From a virus, in the IMG/VR virus record IMGVR_UViG_3300030099_002991, positions 1 to 26,415 of that record: a stretch of DNA of 26,415 nt. The stretch is one strand, 5' to 3'. Below the pieces are notes generated by a model, which saw only the letters and a program-made list of their open reading frames with translations, was not told the DNA's origin and did no database searches. How positions within the stretch are numbered: position 1 is the first letter of the stretch; each line of letters opens with the position of its first letter. This document shows, in pieces, positions 9,352 through 16,892 of this stretch. A program made the translations under genes and the position numbers.

Positions 9352-9786
9352 TTAACTAGCGTTACCTAAATGCTGACATTTATAATCCCATTGAACCACA
9401 TATATACCTGCCTCTGGGTCAGGGTTTAATTCGGTGCTTTCAAATCTACAATTAAAAGCATTTGTACTGTCAGCCAATGTCATTGTTATATTATCGTGTA
9501 TAAGTGCTTCAATTCTTGATGTATATCTTAATACGTGATCTAATGCTGTCTTTTTTATATTATGTTCACAAAAATAATAAAATACATTTATAGTAAACTC
9601 TCTAGTTTCAGAGTTTATATTATATTCTAATAGCTCACTACTTACAGGGTCAAGCCGAAGATATTGTGTTCCTTCGCTACTTTCTTCCCCAATATATACT
9701 GGCAACGCACCCTTAAACTCAGTTCTAAGTACGCTTCTTAGCTTATCTAATATATTCTTCCAATTATTTGTAAATGCTACTGCCAT
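9352..9786 (-). CDS. Tail terminator/completion protein
   Basis: A 144-residue protein with the size and shape of tail terminators that cap the tube and join it to the head: an N-terminal helix (NNWKNILDKLRSVLRTEF), a central FTINVFYYF strand and a C-terminal YVVQWDYKCQ strand. It lies between the head-tail adaptor and the tube gene, the order expected for the terminator. The ATG overlaps the upstream stop as TAATG. The call rests on position, length and strand pattern, since the family is divergent. Confidence 0.68.
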   Translation of the reverse strand: MAVAFTNNWKNILDKLRSVLRTEFKGALPVYIGEESSEGTQYLRLDPVSSELLEYNINSETREFTINVFYYFCEHNIKKTALDHVLRYTSRIEALIHDNITMTLADSTNAFNCRFESTELNPDPEAGIYVVQWDYKCQHLGNAS

Positions 9787-10751
9787 TAATAATACCTATT
9801 TCTTGGTGTTCCTGTTCTTGTTAATTTAACTGATTTCATATCAGAAGTATCAACATATTCTTGTCTTCCTGCAACTTCTATTTCCCATTCATCATTGGCT
9901 GCTGCTTGCGTATCATCATCAGCACCTGCAAATCTTATTTGCAATCCACCTGCAAGAGGTTGATAGTCGCCTGTAATCTTTTCATTGGTTACTACTTGAT
10001 TGTTTTTTAATCCATCAGAATCTTTTACAAATACATTATAAGTGGCAGTACCTATAACATCACCTGTACCTATCTTGACTTTTATCAAATCCCAGCTTCC
10101 ACTATATTCTCCTCTTGTATCGACTGGTCTAATTTTACCTGCTGTATAATTTACATCCCTTACAATACCTTGTGCAGCATCTGCTGTGTTTTGCCAAGAT
10201 AAGGCTGCCTTGCCTTCATTAAGAAGCTCAATGTTCTTTTCAGCTTCATCCATAAAAGATTGAGCCAATTCTGAATTGTGTTCTTTAGACTTTATAAGAA
10301 AACAAGCAGCTATCAATCCAACTGTTCTAATAACCATATAATCAAAGTTACCTGACTTATCTTTTAATTGTTCTTTAGGTAAACTAGGGTCTACTCTTGA
10401 GTCAAAGTATCGGCTTGCATCTGATATATATTGTGCGACCATAGTGCTAAAGTCTTCACCTGCCTCTACAAGTATGTCATTAGGGTTTGAGCTAGTAAGA
10501 AATACTTGAACTGAATCTGTGCTTGATGAGTAATTAAACTCTAAATTAGCATTTGGATTATCTGTTACTGCTGTACCTTCAACTCCATCAAAATAAAGTT
10601 GTGTAATTAATCCAGTATCGTTTGCTTGATACTGATTTGTTGTATCTGTATCTGTCCATCCAAATATCTGTGTCTTTTGATCAAACTCATCCATTTGTGG
10701 AAAAATACGTTTTAATTCTTGATGCGTTATATATGAAGCTGCTGTAGCCAT
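9786..10751 (-). CDS. Head-tail adaptor/connector-like protein with extra beta domain
   Basis: A 321-residue protein. The part around residues 110-185 is helical and resembles gp6/gp15-type head-tail adaptors: a YISDASRYFDSRVDPSLPKE helix-loop, a hydrophobic helix (VGLIAACFLIKSKEH) and then FMDEAEKNIELLNEGK. About 215-310 is strand-rich (GLQIRFAGADDDTQAAANDEWEIEV) and longer than minimal adaptors need, so it may be an inserted or appended decoration domain. It precedes the tail terminator, as adaptors usually do. The start has no strong ribosome site. It overlaps the end of nothing and follows the basic-protein cluster by one base. Confidence 0.6.
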   Translation of the reverse strand: MATAASYITHQELKRIFPQMDEFDQKTQIFGWTDTDTTNQYQANDTGLITQLYFDGVEGTAVTDNPNANLEFNYSSSTDSVQVFLTSSNPNDILVEAGEDFSTMVAQYISDASRYFDSRVDPSLPKEQLKDKSGNFDYMVIRTVGLIAACFLIKSKEHNSELAQSFMDEAEKNIELLNEGKAALSWQNTADAAQGIVRDVNYTAGKIRPVDTRGEYSGSWDLIKVKIGTGDVIGTATYNVFVKDSDGLKNNQVVTNEKITGDYQPLAGGLQIRFAGADDDTQAAANDEWEIEVAGRQEYVDTSDMKSVKLTRTGTPRNRYY

Positions 10752-10997
10752 TTATTTACCTCTCATTTTCTTTCTTACCGACCTAGAATAACTAGCTCTT
10801 TGTTTACCTTTCTTAGTAGCTGCACGTTTCTTCCTATTTTCATAGGCTTTTTGGCTTTTAGATAGGCTTTCACGCACAGATTTAGGCAAGTATCTACCTC
10901 TCTTACTCTTTGGCTTTTTCTTGTCGCCTTTGCTTAAATAATCCCACTTTTGAGATGTCCATTTTTTCAAAGATCTTTGTGATTTTTTAAGTGCCAT
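10752..10997 (-). CDS. Tiny very basic protein (DUF5872-like pattern)
   Basis: An 81-residue protein with Lys and Arg throughout and two tryptophans near the N-terminus (SLKKWTSQKWDYLSKGD). The pattern of W, then QKW, then GRYLPKSVRESLSKSQ and a TKKGKQ stretch resembles small basic phage proteins assigned to DUF5872. I judged this by eye. It overlaps the upstream gene as TAATG. It lies in a run of four such genes at the head-tail gene boundary. Nucleic-acid binding or capsid-interior packing is inferred from charge only. Confidence 0.62.
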   Translation of the reverse strand: MALKKSQRSLKKWTSQKWDYLSKGDKKKPKSKRGRYLPKSVRESLSKSQKAYENRKKRAATKKGKQRASYSRSVRKKMRGK

Positions 10998-11185
10998 TAT
11001 TTATACCCACCACCTTTAGCTTTGTATTGCCTAGCAAGCATCTGTGCTTTACGAGCTGACCATTGTCCTGCCCTACCACCTTTAGTACCTCTAAGTATTT
11101 TATTAAATAATCTTTTACGCATAGTTGGCTTGGTATAATTACCTGCTTTATTTACTGTAGATTTTCTTTTCTTTTTCCTAGCCAT
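10997..11185 (-). CDS. Tiny very basic protein with GQWSARKAQ motif
   Basis: A 62-residue protein starting MARKKKRKSTVNKAGNYTK, basic throughout, with a C-terminal GRAGQWSARKAQMLARQY motif and a GGGYK end. Similar small proteins occur in marine phages in my memory, but I cannot name a firm family. It overlaps the next gene as TAATG and is 3 bases from the upstream one. Function unknown. Charge suggests contact with DNA or RNA. Confidence 0.62.
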   Translation of the reverse strand: MARKKKRKSTVNKAGNYTKPTMRKRLFNKILRGTKGGRAGQWSARKAQMLARQYKAKGGGYK

Positions 11186-11188
11186 AAT

Positions 11189-11446
11189 TTACCATTTTTT
11201 GCAAGACCAATATCTTGCTGTTGTTTTATCTGTAGCTGTAGAGCATCTATGTCTAGCTCTAAATGACTTTCTTCTAGCAGGGCTTGACTTTTTAATTCTC
11301 ATATTTGGGTCGCCAAAAGTAACTCTTTTAGTTCTTTTTCCATCTTTAACAAAAACTTGAAACTTCTTACGACCATAACCTGCTTGTCCTCGTCTAATAC
11401 GAGTAGGTTTATTCAATCTAACTGATCTACCTTTGAATTTAGCCAT
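11189..11446 (-). CDS. Small basic protein with C-terminal Cys/Trp motif (DUF5754-like)
   Basis: An 85-residue protein. The C-terminal half has the pattern FGDPNMRIKKSSPARRKSFR, then ARHRCSTATDKTTARYWSCK and KW, which matches my recollection of DUF5754. Two cysteines (in RHRC and WSCK) could bind a metal or form a bridge. The N-terminal half is Arg/Lys-rich with KKFQVFVKDGK strands. It belongs to the four-gene basic cluster. The domain name is from memory, not a search. Confidence 0.7.
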   Translation of the reverse strand: MAKFKGRSVRLNKPTRIRRGQAGYGRKKFQVFVKDGKRTKRVTFGDPNMRIKKSSPARRKSFRARHRCSTATDKTTARYWSCKKW

Positions 11447-11447
11447 T

Positions 11448-11531
11448 TCACTTTTTCCTGCGTTTCATGCCTTTTTTCATCTTTCTTTTCTTGCCTTTCT
11501 TTTTCTTACGCATTTTATATCCATAAACCAT
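11448..11531 (-). CDS. 27-residue lysine-rich micro-protein
   Basis: A 27-codon gene, too short for usual ORF cutoffs, beginning MVYGYKMRKKKKGKKRK and ending MKRRKK. The ribosome site is the best in the window: TAAGGAGG ends five bases before the ATG at 11529-11531. It sits 10 bases downstream of the 514-residue virion gene and is followed two bases later by the 85-residue basic gene. About two thirds of residues are Lys or Arg. Function unknown. It is the first and most basic member of the cluster. Confidence 0.68.
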   Translation of the reverse strand: MVYGYKMRKKKKGKKRKMKKGMKRRKK

Positions 11532-11541
11532 ACTAACCTCC

Positions 11542-13086
11542 TTAGCCTAAACTTATTATTCTTACTTGTGTGTCTGATTTCTGATTACAACTTCTAGCAC
11601 CTATTGTTTGTATGCCTGCTGAAGCACCACCTGAAAAACCTGCTTTTGTATTGGCACTTACTACAAACTCTGCATTTGGGTAAGCATTTAAATTAATCTC
11701 ACCTGTTTCATAGTTAAGTGTTCCTGTGCCACCTGCACCTGATAAATTACCCATACCATCATCAAGCAAGAAAGCATTTGTATTTTTTTTGGTTGCAAAT
11801 GTTAATGGATCTTGCAAAGTATCATCAGGTAGTCTTCCTGCTACTGCTCTTTCTAAACTAGCTTGTGCAGGTATAATTCCAACGCCTAATGGTGTAGTTC
11901 CTGAACTTCCATCAGCTATAGCTATTGCACCTGTAGACAATCTTGAGCCACTTGTTATCCTAACATCACCATCTATAATTGCTATGGTAGCTTTTTTACC
12001 TTTCAAGTTTGTGCCTGTAGTAAACTTATCATTAATAGCAGATTGTATTTTGCCTATGACATTTCCAAAAGTTAAATCACTTGAATCTGTTGTAAAACTT
12101 AAATCATCTGCACTTCCACCATCTATAGTTAGTGCTATGGTATAAGTTGTTGATGCTGCTAAACCTGTCTTTGTACTTGGTGTAATACCTGCTAGTCCAA
12201 ATTCTTGATAACCACTTTCATAAAACTTTATTGCTACTGATCCTGCAACTAATCCATCTACAACAGCATCAGATGTTCTTGCATTTCCAAAAAAGTTCAT
12301 AGACTTAAATCTACCACTTCCATTAGTCTTAACTACTGTAGCACTACCATTACCACCACCATTATAAGATGTATCATCAAAGTCATGGTGCATATTAAAA
12401 AATGGCAATCTAACTTCGATACCATCTGCATGAGTTGATGCTATTGAGCCAAACAAACCTCTTTCTATTGTCAATGTGCTATTAGCTAAATCTGTACCTG
12501 TGCCTACTGCTGTAACTCTACAAATTTCATTTTCTAATCTTATCAAATCTCCTACTTTAAAAAACTTACTTTGTCCATTTTCTAAGTTTAATGTTGTAGT
12601 GCCTGGTGCTGTTGCCATATCTGTGCTTGTAGCAGTATCTACATTTGCTGTGCTATCTACATACTCATTTGAATCAGGAACTGCATTATCAATCTCTACA
12701 CCTAAACCACAACCAAAATTATCAGTAGCACCTAACATTCTGCTATTAGCAAGATATATACATTCTTTAGCAGGAACAAGAAACCTTACAAAATGACTTT
12801 CATCTGATAATGTATCTGCTGAATCAGTAGCATTATCAACAGTAAATTCAATAATTTCAACACCAACTTCACAAGCAACATTGCCTGTATTTTCTACTAG
12901 GATAGCTTTAGGGAACTGTTGTTTATCGAGTCCAGCTGCATCTCCATATTGTATAAGTTGAATAGGTCTATTTGTATTATCTACTCTCATAATCTTATCA
13001 AATATTACTTCATAGTTACCTGTAATTGTTTTTAAAAACTCACTATTAGGTGTTGTTAATTTAATTTCTTTTGTATACTGTGCCAT
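11542..13086 (-). CDS. Large virion structural protein, multi-domain
   Basis: A 514-residue, Thr/Gly/Ala/Ser-rich protein with no membrane segment. The N-terminal part (1-120) is a beta domain with VIFDKIMRVDNTNRPIQLIQ. Residues about 165-240 contain a strand-rich segment (FFKVGDLIRLENEICRVTAV then TLTIERGLFGSIASTHADG) of a type common in phage surface proteins. About 315-405 has TYTIALTIDGGSADDLSFTT, FGNVIGKIQSAINDKF, then IDGDVRITSGSRL, which resembles the hook-IN repeat of flagellin/FliD-like proteins. Start has AAGGAG seven bases upstream. Likely a capsid decoration or head/neck fibre protein. The family is unrecognised. Confidence 0.72.
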   Translation of the reverse strand: MAQYTKEIKLTTPNSEFLKTITGNYEVIFDKIMRVDNTNRPIQLIQYGDAAGLDKQQFPKAILVENTGNVACEVGVEIIEFTVDNATDSADTLSDESHFVRFLVPAKECIYLANSRMLGATDNFGCGLGVEIDNAVPDSNEYVDSTANVDTATSTDMATAPGTTTLNLENGQSKFFKVGDLIRLENEICRVTAVGTGTDLANSTLTIERGLFGSIASTHADGIEVRLPFFNMHHDFDDTSYNGGGNGSATVVKTNGSGRFKSMNFFGNARTSDAVVDGLVAGSVAIKFYESGYQEFGLAGITPSTKTGLAASTTYTIALTIDGGSADDLSFTTDSSDLTFGNVIGKIQSAINDKFTTGTNLKGKKATIAIIDGDVRITSGSRLSTGAIAIADGSSGTTPLGVGIIPAQASLERAVAGRLPDDTLQDPLTFATKKNTNAFLLDDGMGNLSGAGGTGTLNYETGEINLNAYPNAEFVVSANTKAGFSGGASAGIQTIGARSCNQKSDTQVRIISLG

Positions 13087-13095
13087 TTTATCTCC

Positions 13096-13872
13096 TTACT
13101 GATAATGATATTTTACCAACATTTTTGCTGTTGTTGTTGTTGCAGAACCGATTCTTTCTAAAGTGGCAATTACAACCTTATCGGCTGCTACACTTGCAGA
13201 ATCTACTGTTAATGTATTTGTTAATATTCTTTCGCTATTTATAGGCATAACGCTTCCTGAATGTGCTAGAAGTAATCCATTTGATAAATCTCCTGCATCA
13301 GAACCTGTTCCAGTCGCCATATCATAACTAAAAAGGTGAAAATCAATATTACCTGCATCACCTGTTGCGATTACTCTTACTTCATCTATAACTATTGCTA
13401 CTGGAACATACCAATAACAAGCATGAGCATCGGCAGTTTCATCTTCAGTACCACTTAAAGTAAGTGATGATGCTGGGTCTGTACCTGTTCCAAACGATAT
13501 TGCACCAATAGTTGCACCACCAAAAAGGTCGGATGCTAAAGCAGTATGTTGTCCATCAACACATTCATGCTGTCTAATTATAAAATTATGCACATGAGTA
13601 TTTACATAACTTTGTGTTGTTCCTGCTAAAACAGAAGTATTTGTAGTGTCTACTTTTAGTAAATCTGTTCCTGCTGCATTTTCTACTAAAAAAGTATCTG
13701 TTTTATTAATTTTAGGTTTAATATGTGTTTTGTGGCTTCCTAATGTAAGCGAAGTTGCATTACCCAAGCCATCTTTTATAATAGTGCCATTGGGTGTTCT
13801 TCCACTACCATTGTTATCTACCTGAAGTATATCTCCATAAGAGCTTGCTATTGTTTTGTTTGTTAATGCCAT
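13096..13872 (-). CDS. Fibre or head-decoration type virion protein
   Basis: A 258-residue protein starting MALTNKTIASSYGDILQVDN and continuing with a NGTIIKDGLGNATSLTLG stretch. That N-terminus is the sort I associate with fibre or head-decoration proteins of marine phages. Beta-rich with long Ser/Thr/Gly runs and a low-complexity NTHVHNFIIRQHECVDG middle. AGGAG lies seven bases before the ATG. Part of a five-gene block of similar proteins between the lysis genes and the virion protein. Confidence 0.68.
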   Translation of the reverse strand: MALTNKTIASSYGDILQVDNNGSGRTPNGTIIKDGLGNATSLTLGSHKTHIKPKINKTDTFLVENAAGTDLLKVDTTNTSVLAGTTQSYVNTHVHNFIIRQHECVDGQHTALASDLFGGATIGAISFGTGTDPASSLTLSGTEDETADAHACYWYVPVAIVIDEVRVIATGDAGNIDFHLFSYDMATGTGSDAGDLSNGLLLAHSGSVMPINSERILTNTLTVDSASVAADKVVIATLERIGSATTTTAKMLVKYHYQ

Positions 13873-14184
13873 TTATTCTCCTGTATTACCTGTATCTATT
13901 ACTAAATTAGATTCAGATGAATCACTTGCTAAAATTTCTAATACTTTATTATTTCTAGTTGCTGTGCTATTATTAGCTTTTACATTATAATTGGCTGCAA
14001 CCCAATCGATCCATAATTCTGTTGTGCTTGAACCTATTGAACTTGTTTCTAATTCATTACCAAAAGCACTCAAACTAAATGTATCTCCTATACTTACACT
14101 AGATAAATTTGTAAAATCAATACTTATCTTTTCATTACCATCAACTGTTGATGAAGATGTTGTTATGTCTTTTACTGCAATCAT
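13873..14184 (-). CDS. Small beta-rich virion-associated protein
   Basis: A 103-residue protein, Ser/Thr/Asn-rich, with VSIGDTFSLSAFGNELETSS and a TELWIDWVAANYNVKANNST stretch. The start at ATG 14182-14184 is chosen because it overlaps the previous stop as ATGA, the junction type used elsewhere in this block. An ATG 15 bases further upstream (14197-14199) would add five residues. No ribosome site is clear at either. Likely an accessory to the neighbouring fibre-like proteins. Confidence 0.58.
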   Translation of the reverse strand: MIAVKDITTSSSTVDGNEKISIDFTNLSSVSIGDTFSLSAFGNELETSSIGSSTTELWIDWVAANYNVKANNSTATRNNKVLEILASDSSESNLVIDTGNTGE

Positions 14185-15029
14185 GTTGCCCACCACCATC
14201 TGAACAAAGGCTCATCTGCTGAATCTTCCATACCTGTAGTTGCAGGAGAAGCTGCATGATATATAATTGATAAGTCTTTGTCATCATTACCATCTAATGT
14301 TATTTGTGGACTTCTAGTCCAAAACCATTTATTTCGCATATTATTTTGAGTTCCTGATGCTTCTGTATACATAAAAAATGTACCTGATGATTGTGGAATT
14401 GTTGTAGTTTCAGCTGCTAATGGTAGTCCTATAAGAACAATGCCATCTGCTGCTCCTGTACCACTTGAGCCTGTGCCTGATGCTCTTGATATTCTAGCAT
14501 TTGCTGTACCATTTGTATTAGCTACAAAACTCTGACTAGGTGCTGCTATAATGTCTGTATAGTTTTCAAAACCTGCACTTGTTGTATTTAGTCCTGTAAC
14601 TGTTGCTCTTTCCCAAGAGGTATAATCTGATAAATTTTGGAAATAAAATTCATGGTCTAATGTAGTAAAATCATTACTTGTTATTTGTACACCTGCTATG
14701 CAAAAATCATTTAAAAAAGGTGTGCTAGCAGTTGTCTTAATTGCAAAATATAATCTACCTGTATTTGATGATGCTGCTGCTGTATCAAATTCTTCTTGAT
14801 GAACACTATAGGCATCTGTATTATCAGCACTTCCTGCTGCAACAGTAATTAATGTTACAGGCACTCTTCTACCTGCATTATCAGGAAAAATAGATACAGG
14901 TGTATCCCAATTATTATTAGCTTTATGATGATATTGCTCTTTCATATCCCATACACCTCTAGATTGTGTGCTAGTTTGTGTTCTATATCTGGCTGTAGGG
15001 TGTATTATTCCTCCAATATATCTTGACAT
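14181..15029 (-). CDS. Virion/fibre-type protein
   Basis: A 282-residue protein starting MSRYIGGIIHPTARYRTQTS, then QSRGVWDMKEQYHHKANNNW, a pattern I associate with structural proteins of marine phages. The remainder is a Thr/Ser/Gly/Ala-rich beta domain ending in an aromatic FRWWWAT. The ATG overlaps the upstream stop (TAATG). No family can be named. The neighbours suggest a surface or tail-fibre role. Confidence 0.66.
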   Translation of the reverse strand: MSRYIGGIIHPTARYRTQTSTQSRGVWDMKEQYHHKANNNWDTPVSIFPDNAGRRVPVTLITVAAGSADNTDAYSVHQEEFDTAAASSNTGRLYFAIKTTASTPFLNDFCIAGVQITSNDFTTLDHEFYFQNLSDYTSWERATVTGLNTTSAGFENYTDIIAAPSQSFVANTNGTANARISRASGTGSSGTGAADGIVLIGLPLAAETTTIPQSSGTFFMYTEASGTQNNMRNKWFWTRSPQITLDGNDDKDLSIIYHAASPATTGMEDSADEPLFRWWWAT

Positions 15030-15391
15030 TAGCTTATTTCCTCATAACTTATAAAAGCCACTAAATCACTATTAGCACTAGCTGTACCTGTTAGTGTATC
15101 ATTTTCTTCTAAATAAATCGTAGTATTTTTATCTAATGCTACTAAAACTGAATCAGCAGGCACACTAACTGTACTAAATATACTTGTTGCAGAGCCACCT
15201 GCTTTAGATATTTGTAAAGTTAAATCTGCTGCACTAGAGCCATCTATATTTGACACAATAAGACTAGATACTTTAAATACTTTGTTTGAAGATGCTGCAT
15301 TCTGCAAGACAGTAACACCACCTGTTGTCAGAGCAACAACAGAAGACTTTGCTGTTATTGTCGATATACTAGTTAAATTTGGTGCTGACAT
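15029..15391 (-). CDS. Small beta-sandwich virion protein
   Basis: A 120-residue protein starting MSAPNLTSISTITAKSSVVA, with FKVSSLIVSNIDGSSAADLT in the middle and a VAFISYEEIS end. This layout of short strands with Asp/Ser loops resembles a small structural protein common in marine phages, in my recollection. AAGGAG precedes the ATG by about six bases. Probably a decoration or fibre-associated protein. Confidence 0.68.
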   Translation of the reverse strand: MSAPNLTSISTITAKSSVVALTTGGVTVLQNAASSNKVFKVSSLIVSNIDGSSAADLTLQISKAGGSATSIFSTVSVPADSVLVALDKNTTIYLEENDTLTGTASANSDLVAFISYEEIS

Positions 15392-15400
15392 CTATTCTCC

Positions 15401-16054
15401 TTACCCAAAAATCATACTTGCTATTATAGGATTTAATCCTGAACTACCACCTGCTAAAGATGCACCATTAGTTATCTGCACATCATTACCTGCATCATTT
15501 GTAAAATATAAGTTATTAGGTGTATCACTCTTTACCCAGAGCTGACCATAAGCTGCTGTATCAGAATCGGCAGAAGCACCTTCTTTTATTTTAAGTGTGC
15601 CTTCTTGCTTTATGTTGCCACTTGATGAATTTATAGACCATTTCTCTGACGATAAATCCACGCCATTACTAATTAAAAGATTACCATTTATATCTGTACC
15701 AATCGTTGTATTAGCTGCTGCTAATCTCATAAATGTAAGCTGTGGTGCATTTTCATTAGGTGTTACTATAAATAGTTGTGAATCACTATCTGAGTTCACT
15801 ATTCCAACATCTGTAGCACTTAAGTCCAATCTACCTTCTGTATCAAAGCAAAATATTCTAGTATTGTTTTCAAAATTTATAGAATTACCTTGTATATTAA
15901 GACTACCTGTAGTTTCAATATCACCTTGAACTTTCAGAGATTGATTAATTCTAATGTCATCTTCAGCTACCTCGATAGGTAAAGATTTTCCATCAATCTG
16001 TAATGGCTTAAGATGCTTATCTAGCTTACCTTGTATTTTTACTTCTTTGCTCAC
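15401..16054 (-). CDS. Tail-fibre-like protein
   Basis: A 217-residue protein starting at a GTG (16052-16054) whose G is also the last base of the upstream TAG (TAGTG). There is no ribosome site, so coupling to the upstream gene is likely. The repeated strands (IRINQSLKVQGDIETTGSLN, IQGNSINFENNTRIFCFD) and a GQLWVKSDTPNNLYFTNDAG motif near residues 168-190 are like trimeric beta-helix fibres. The C-terminus (NPIIASMIFG) is hydrophobic. Likely a fibre or its distal part. Confidence 0.7.
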   Translation of the reverse strand: MSKEVKIQGKLDKHLKPLQIDGKSLPIEVAEDDIRINQSLKVQGDIETTGSLNIQGNSINFENNTRIFCFDTEGRLDLSATDVGIVNSDSDSQLFIVTPNENAPQLTFMRLAAANTTIGTDINGNLLISNGVDLSSEKWSINSSSGNIKQEGTLKIKEGASADSDTAAYGQLWVKSDTPNNLYFTNDAGNDVQITNGASLAGGSSGLNPIIASMIFG

Positions 16055-16221
16055 TAGAGTTTGCTTTTGATTGCGTTAAATAATTTATCGTCTACTTTAG
16101 TCTTGGTTGATTTTACAGCCCAATCCAAAACTGCCATTATAAGTTGTTTTTTCCATCCTACTGGAAGTAATGTGATTAATGCTTTCCATATTACCTGTGA
16201 TACTATTTTAAGATATTTCAT
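16054..16221 (-). CDS. 55-residue protein of the lysis cluster
   Basis: A short gene starting MKYLKIVSQVIWKALITLLP and ending KLFNAIKSKL. The start is the second of two close ATGs, chosen because AGGAG lies seven bases before it and only one base before the first. It has a hydrophobic, possibly membrane-associated N-terminal half and a basic C-terminal half. It overlaps the coiled-coil gene upstream by 14 bases and the fibre gene downstream at TAGTG. Function unknown. A membrane or lysis accessory role is inferred from company. Confidence 0.62.
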   Translation of the reverse strand: MKYLKIVSQVIWKALITLLPVGWKKQLIMAVLDWAVKSTKTKVDDKLFNAIKSKL

Positions 16222-16360
16222 TATCATTCTCCTTTTGTAATCTTTGTACTTTTGCTCGTAAACTTGCTATCTCGTTCTTGCATCTTCTAATATGTAAGGT
16301 TTGAGCATTTATCCTTACTTCTAAAGCCTGTAGTTTTATTTCAAGTTTTCTATTAATCAT
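16208..16360 (-). CDS. 50-residue coiled-coil protein of the lysis cluster
   Basis: A short gene from ATG 16358-16360 with the pattern MINRKLEIKLQALEVRINAQ then IASLRAKVQRLQKEN. Leu/Ile recur at heptad spacing, with charged residues between, so a coiled coil spans almost the whole protein. It overlaps the preceding holin-like gene by eight bases and the following small gene by 14. It has no membrane segment. It could oligomerise with its neighbours or regulate them, but no family is recognised. Confidence 0.6.
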   Translation of the reverse strand: MINRKLEIKLQALEVRINAQTLHIRRCKNEIASLRAKVQRLQKENDNEIS

Positions 16361-16655
16361 CTTTCAGTATCTTCATAAACTTATCTCGAAGATTCTTACT
16401 GCTAGACCTCATCAGCCTTGATATAATATCTACTAATGACTTGTAGCTTTTCTCTATACCCTTCTGTTCAATCTGCATTTTCTTTTGTTGGTCTATTAGC
16501 TTTATTACTATTGCTTCCAATCTCTTAAATCTTTCATCTAGTTCTTCCATAAGCTCATCTTGTATGAACTTGTTTTGTTTCCAGATAAAGAATCCAAATG
16601 CTACTGCTACACAGATGGGTATTCCATACTGTTCTAAAATCTGTAAAAAATCCAT
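16353..16655 (-). CDS. Holin-like protein (BhlA/UviB type pattern)
   Basis: A 100-residue protein with an N-terminal membrane segment, YGIPICVAVAFGFFIWKQNK (residues 10-29), followed by a charged helix (LMEELDERFKRLEAIVIKLI). A single N-terminal helix with a cytoplasmic charged tail fits BhlA/UviB-type holins, which make holes for the endolysin. It overlaps the 49-residue gene at TAATG and the next gene by eight bases. Endolysin is about 1.5 kb upstream in the same block, and lacks a signal peptide, so a holin is expected here. Function is a family-level guess. Confidence 0.68.
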   Translation of the reverse strand: MDFLQILEQYGIPICVAVAFGFFIWKQNKFIQDELMEELDERFKRLEAIVIKLIDQQKKMQIEQKGIEKSYKSLVDIISRLMRSSSKNLRDKFMKILKDD

Positions 16656-16804
16656 TAGCTCTTAGCTAATTTATAAATCTTTACTAATATATATATAAAT
16701 GTTGCTAGCCCAACTAGCACTCTGACTACTACAGGTAGCCACTCCATCCAAGTTACTGTCATTCCACCTGCACCTGCAATCAATGGTCTAATACTATCTA
16801 ACAT
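16655..16804 (-). CDS. 49-residue membrane protein, holin or holin-partner candidate
   Basis: A short gene from ATG 16802-16804, with AGGAG about seven bases upstream. It starts MLDSIRPLIAGAGGMTVTWM and has one membrane segment (WLPVVVRVLVGLATFIYILV, about residues 22-41) with a basic end (KIYKLAKS). Its stop overlaps the BhlA-like gene start (TAATG), so the two are probably translated together. A pair of adjacent small membrane proteins is typical of holin/antiholin or two-component holin sets. Which is the pore former cannot be told. Confidence 0.65.
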   Translation of the reverse strand: MLDSIRPLIAGAGGMTVTWMEWLPVVVRVLVGLATFIYILVKIYKLAKS

Positions 16805-16849
16805 AAAATTTCTCCTGAAATACTGGAAGCGTAGTGCAAGATCTGTCTA

Positions 16850-16892
16850 TCGTATAATATGGAGAAGGCAAAGTCGAGGATGTATTATACGA
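16850..16892. repeat. 10-bp perfect inverted repeat before lysis genes
   Basis: Arms 16850-16859 (tcgtataata) and 16883-16892 (tattatacga) with 23 bases between. On the minus strand each arm contains a TATAAT-type box, and the right arm covers the last codons of the metallophosphoesterase gene. It could be an internal promoter with operator, an RNA hairpin or a processing site. No matching -35 box is visible. Confidence 0.55.
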
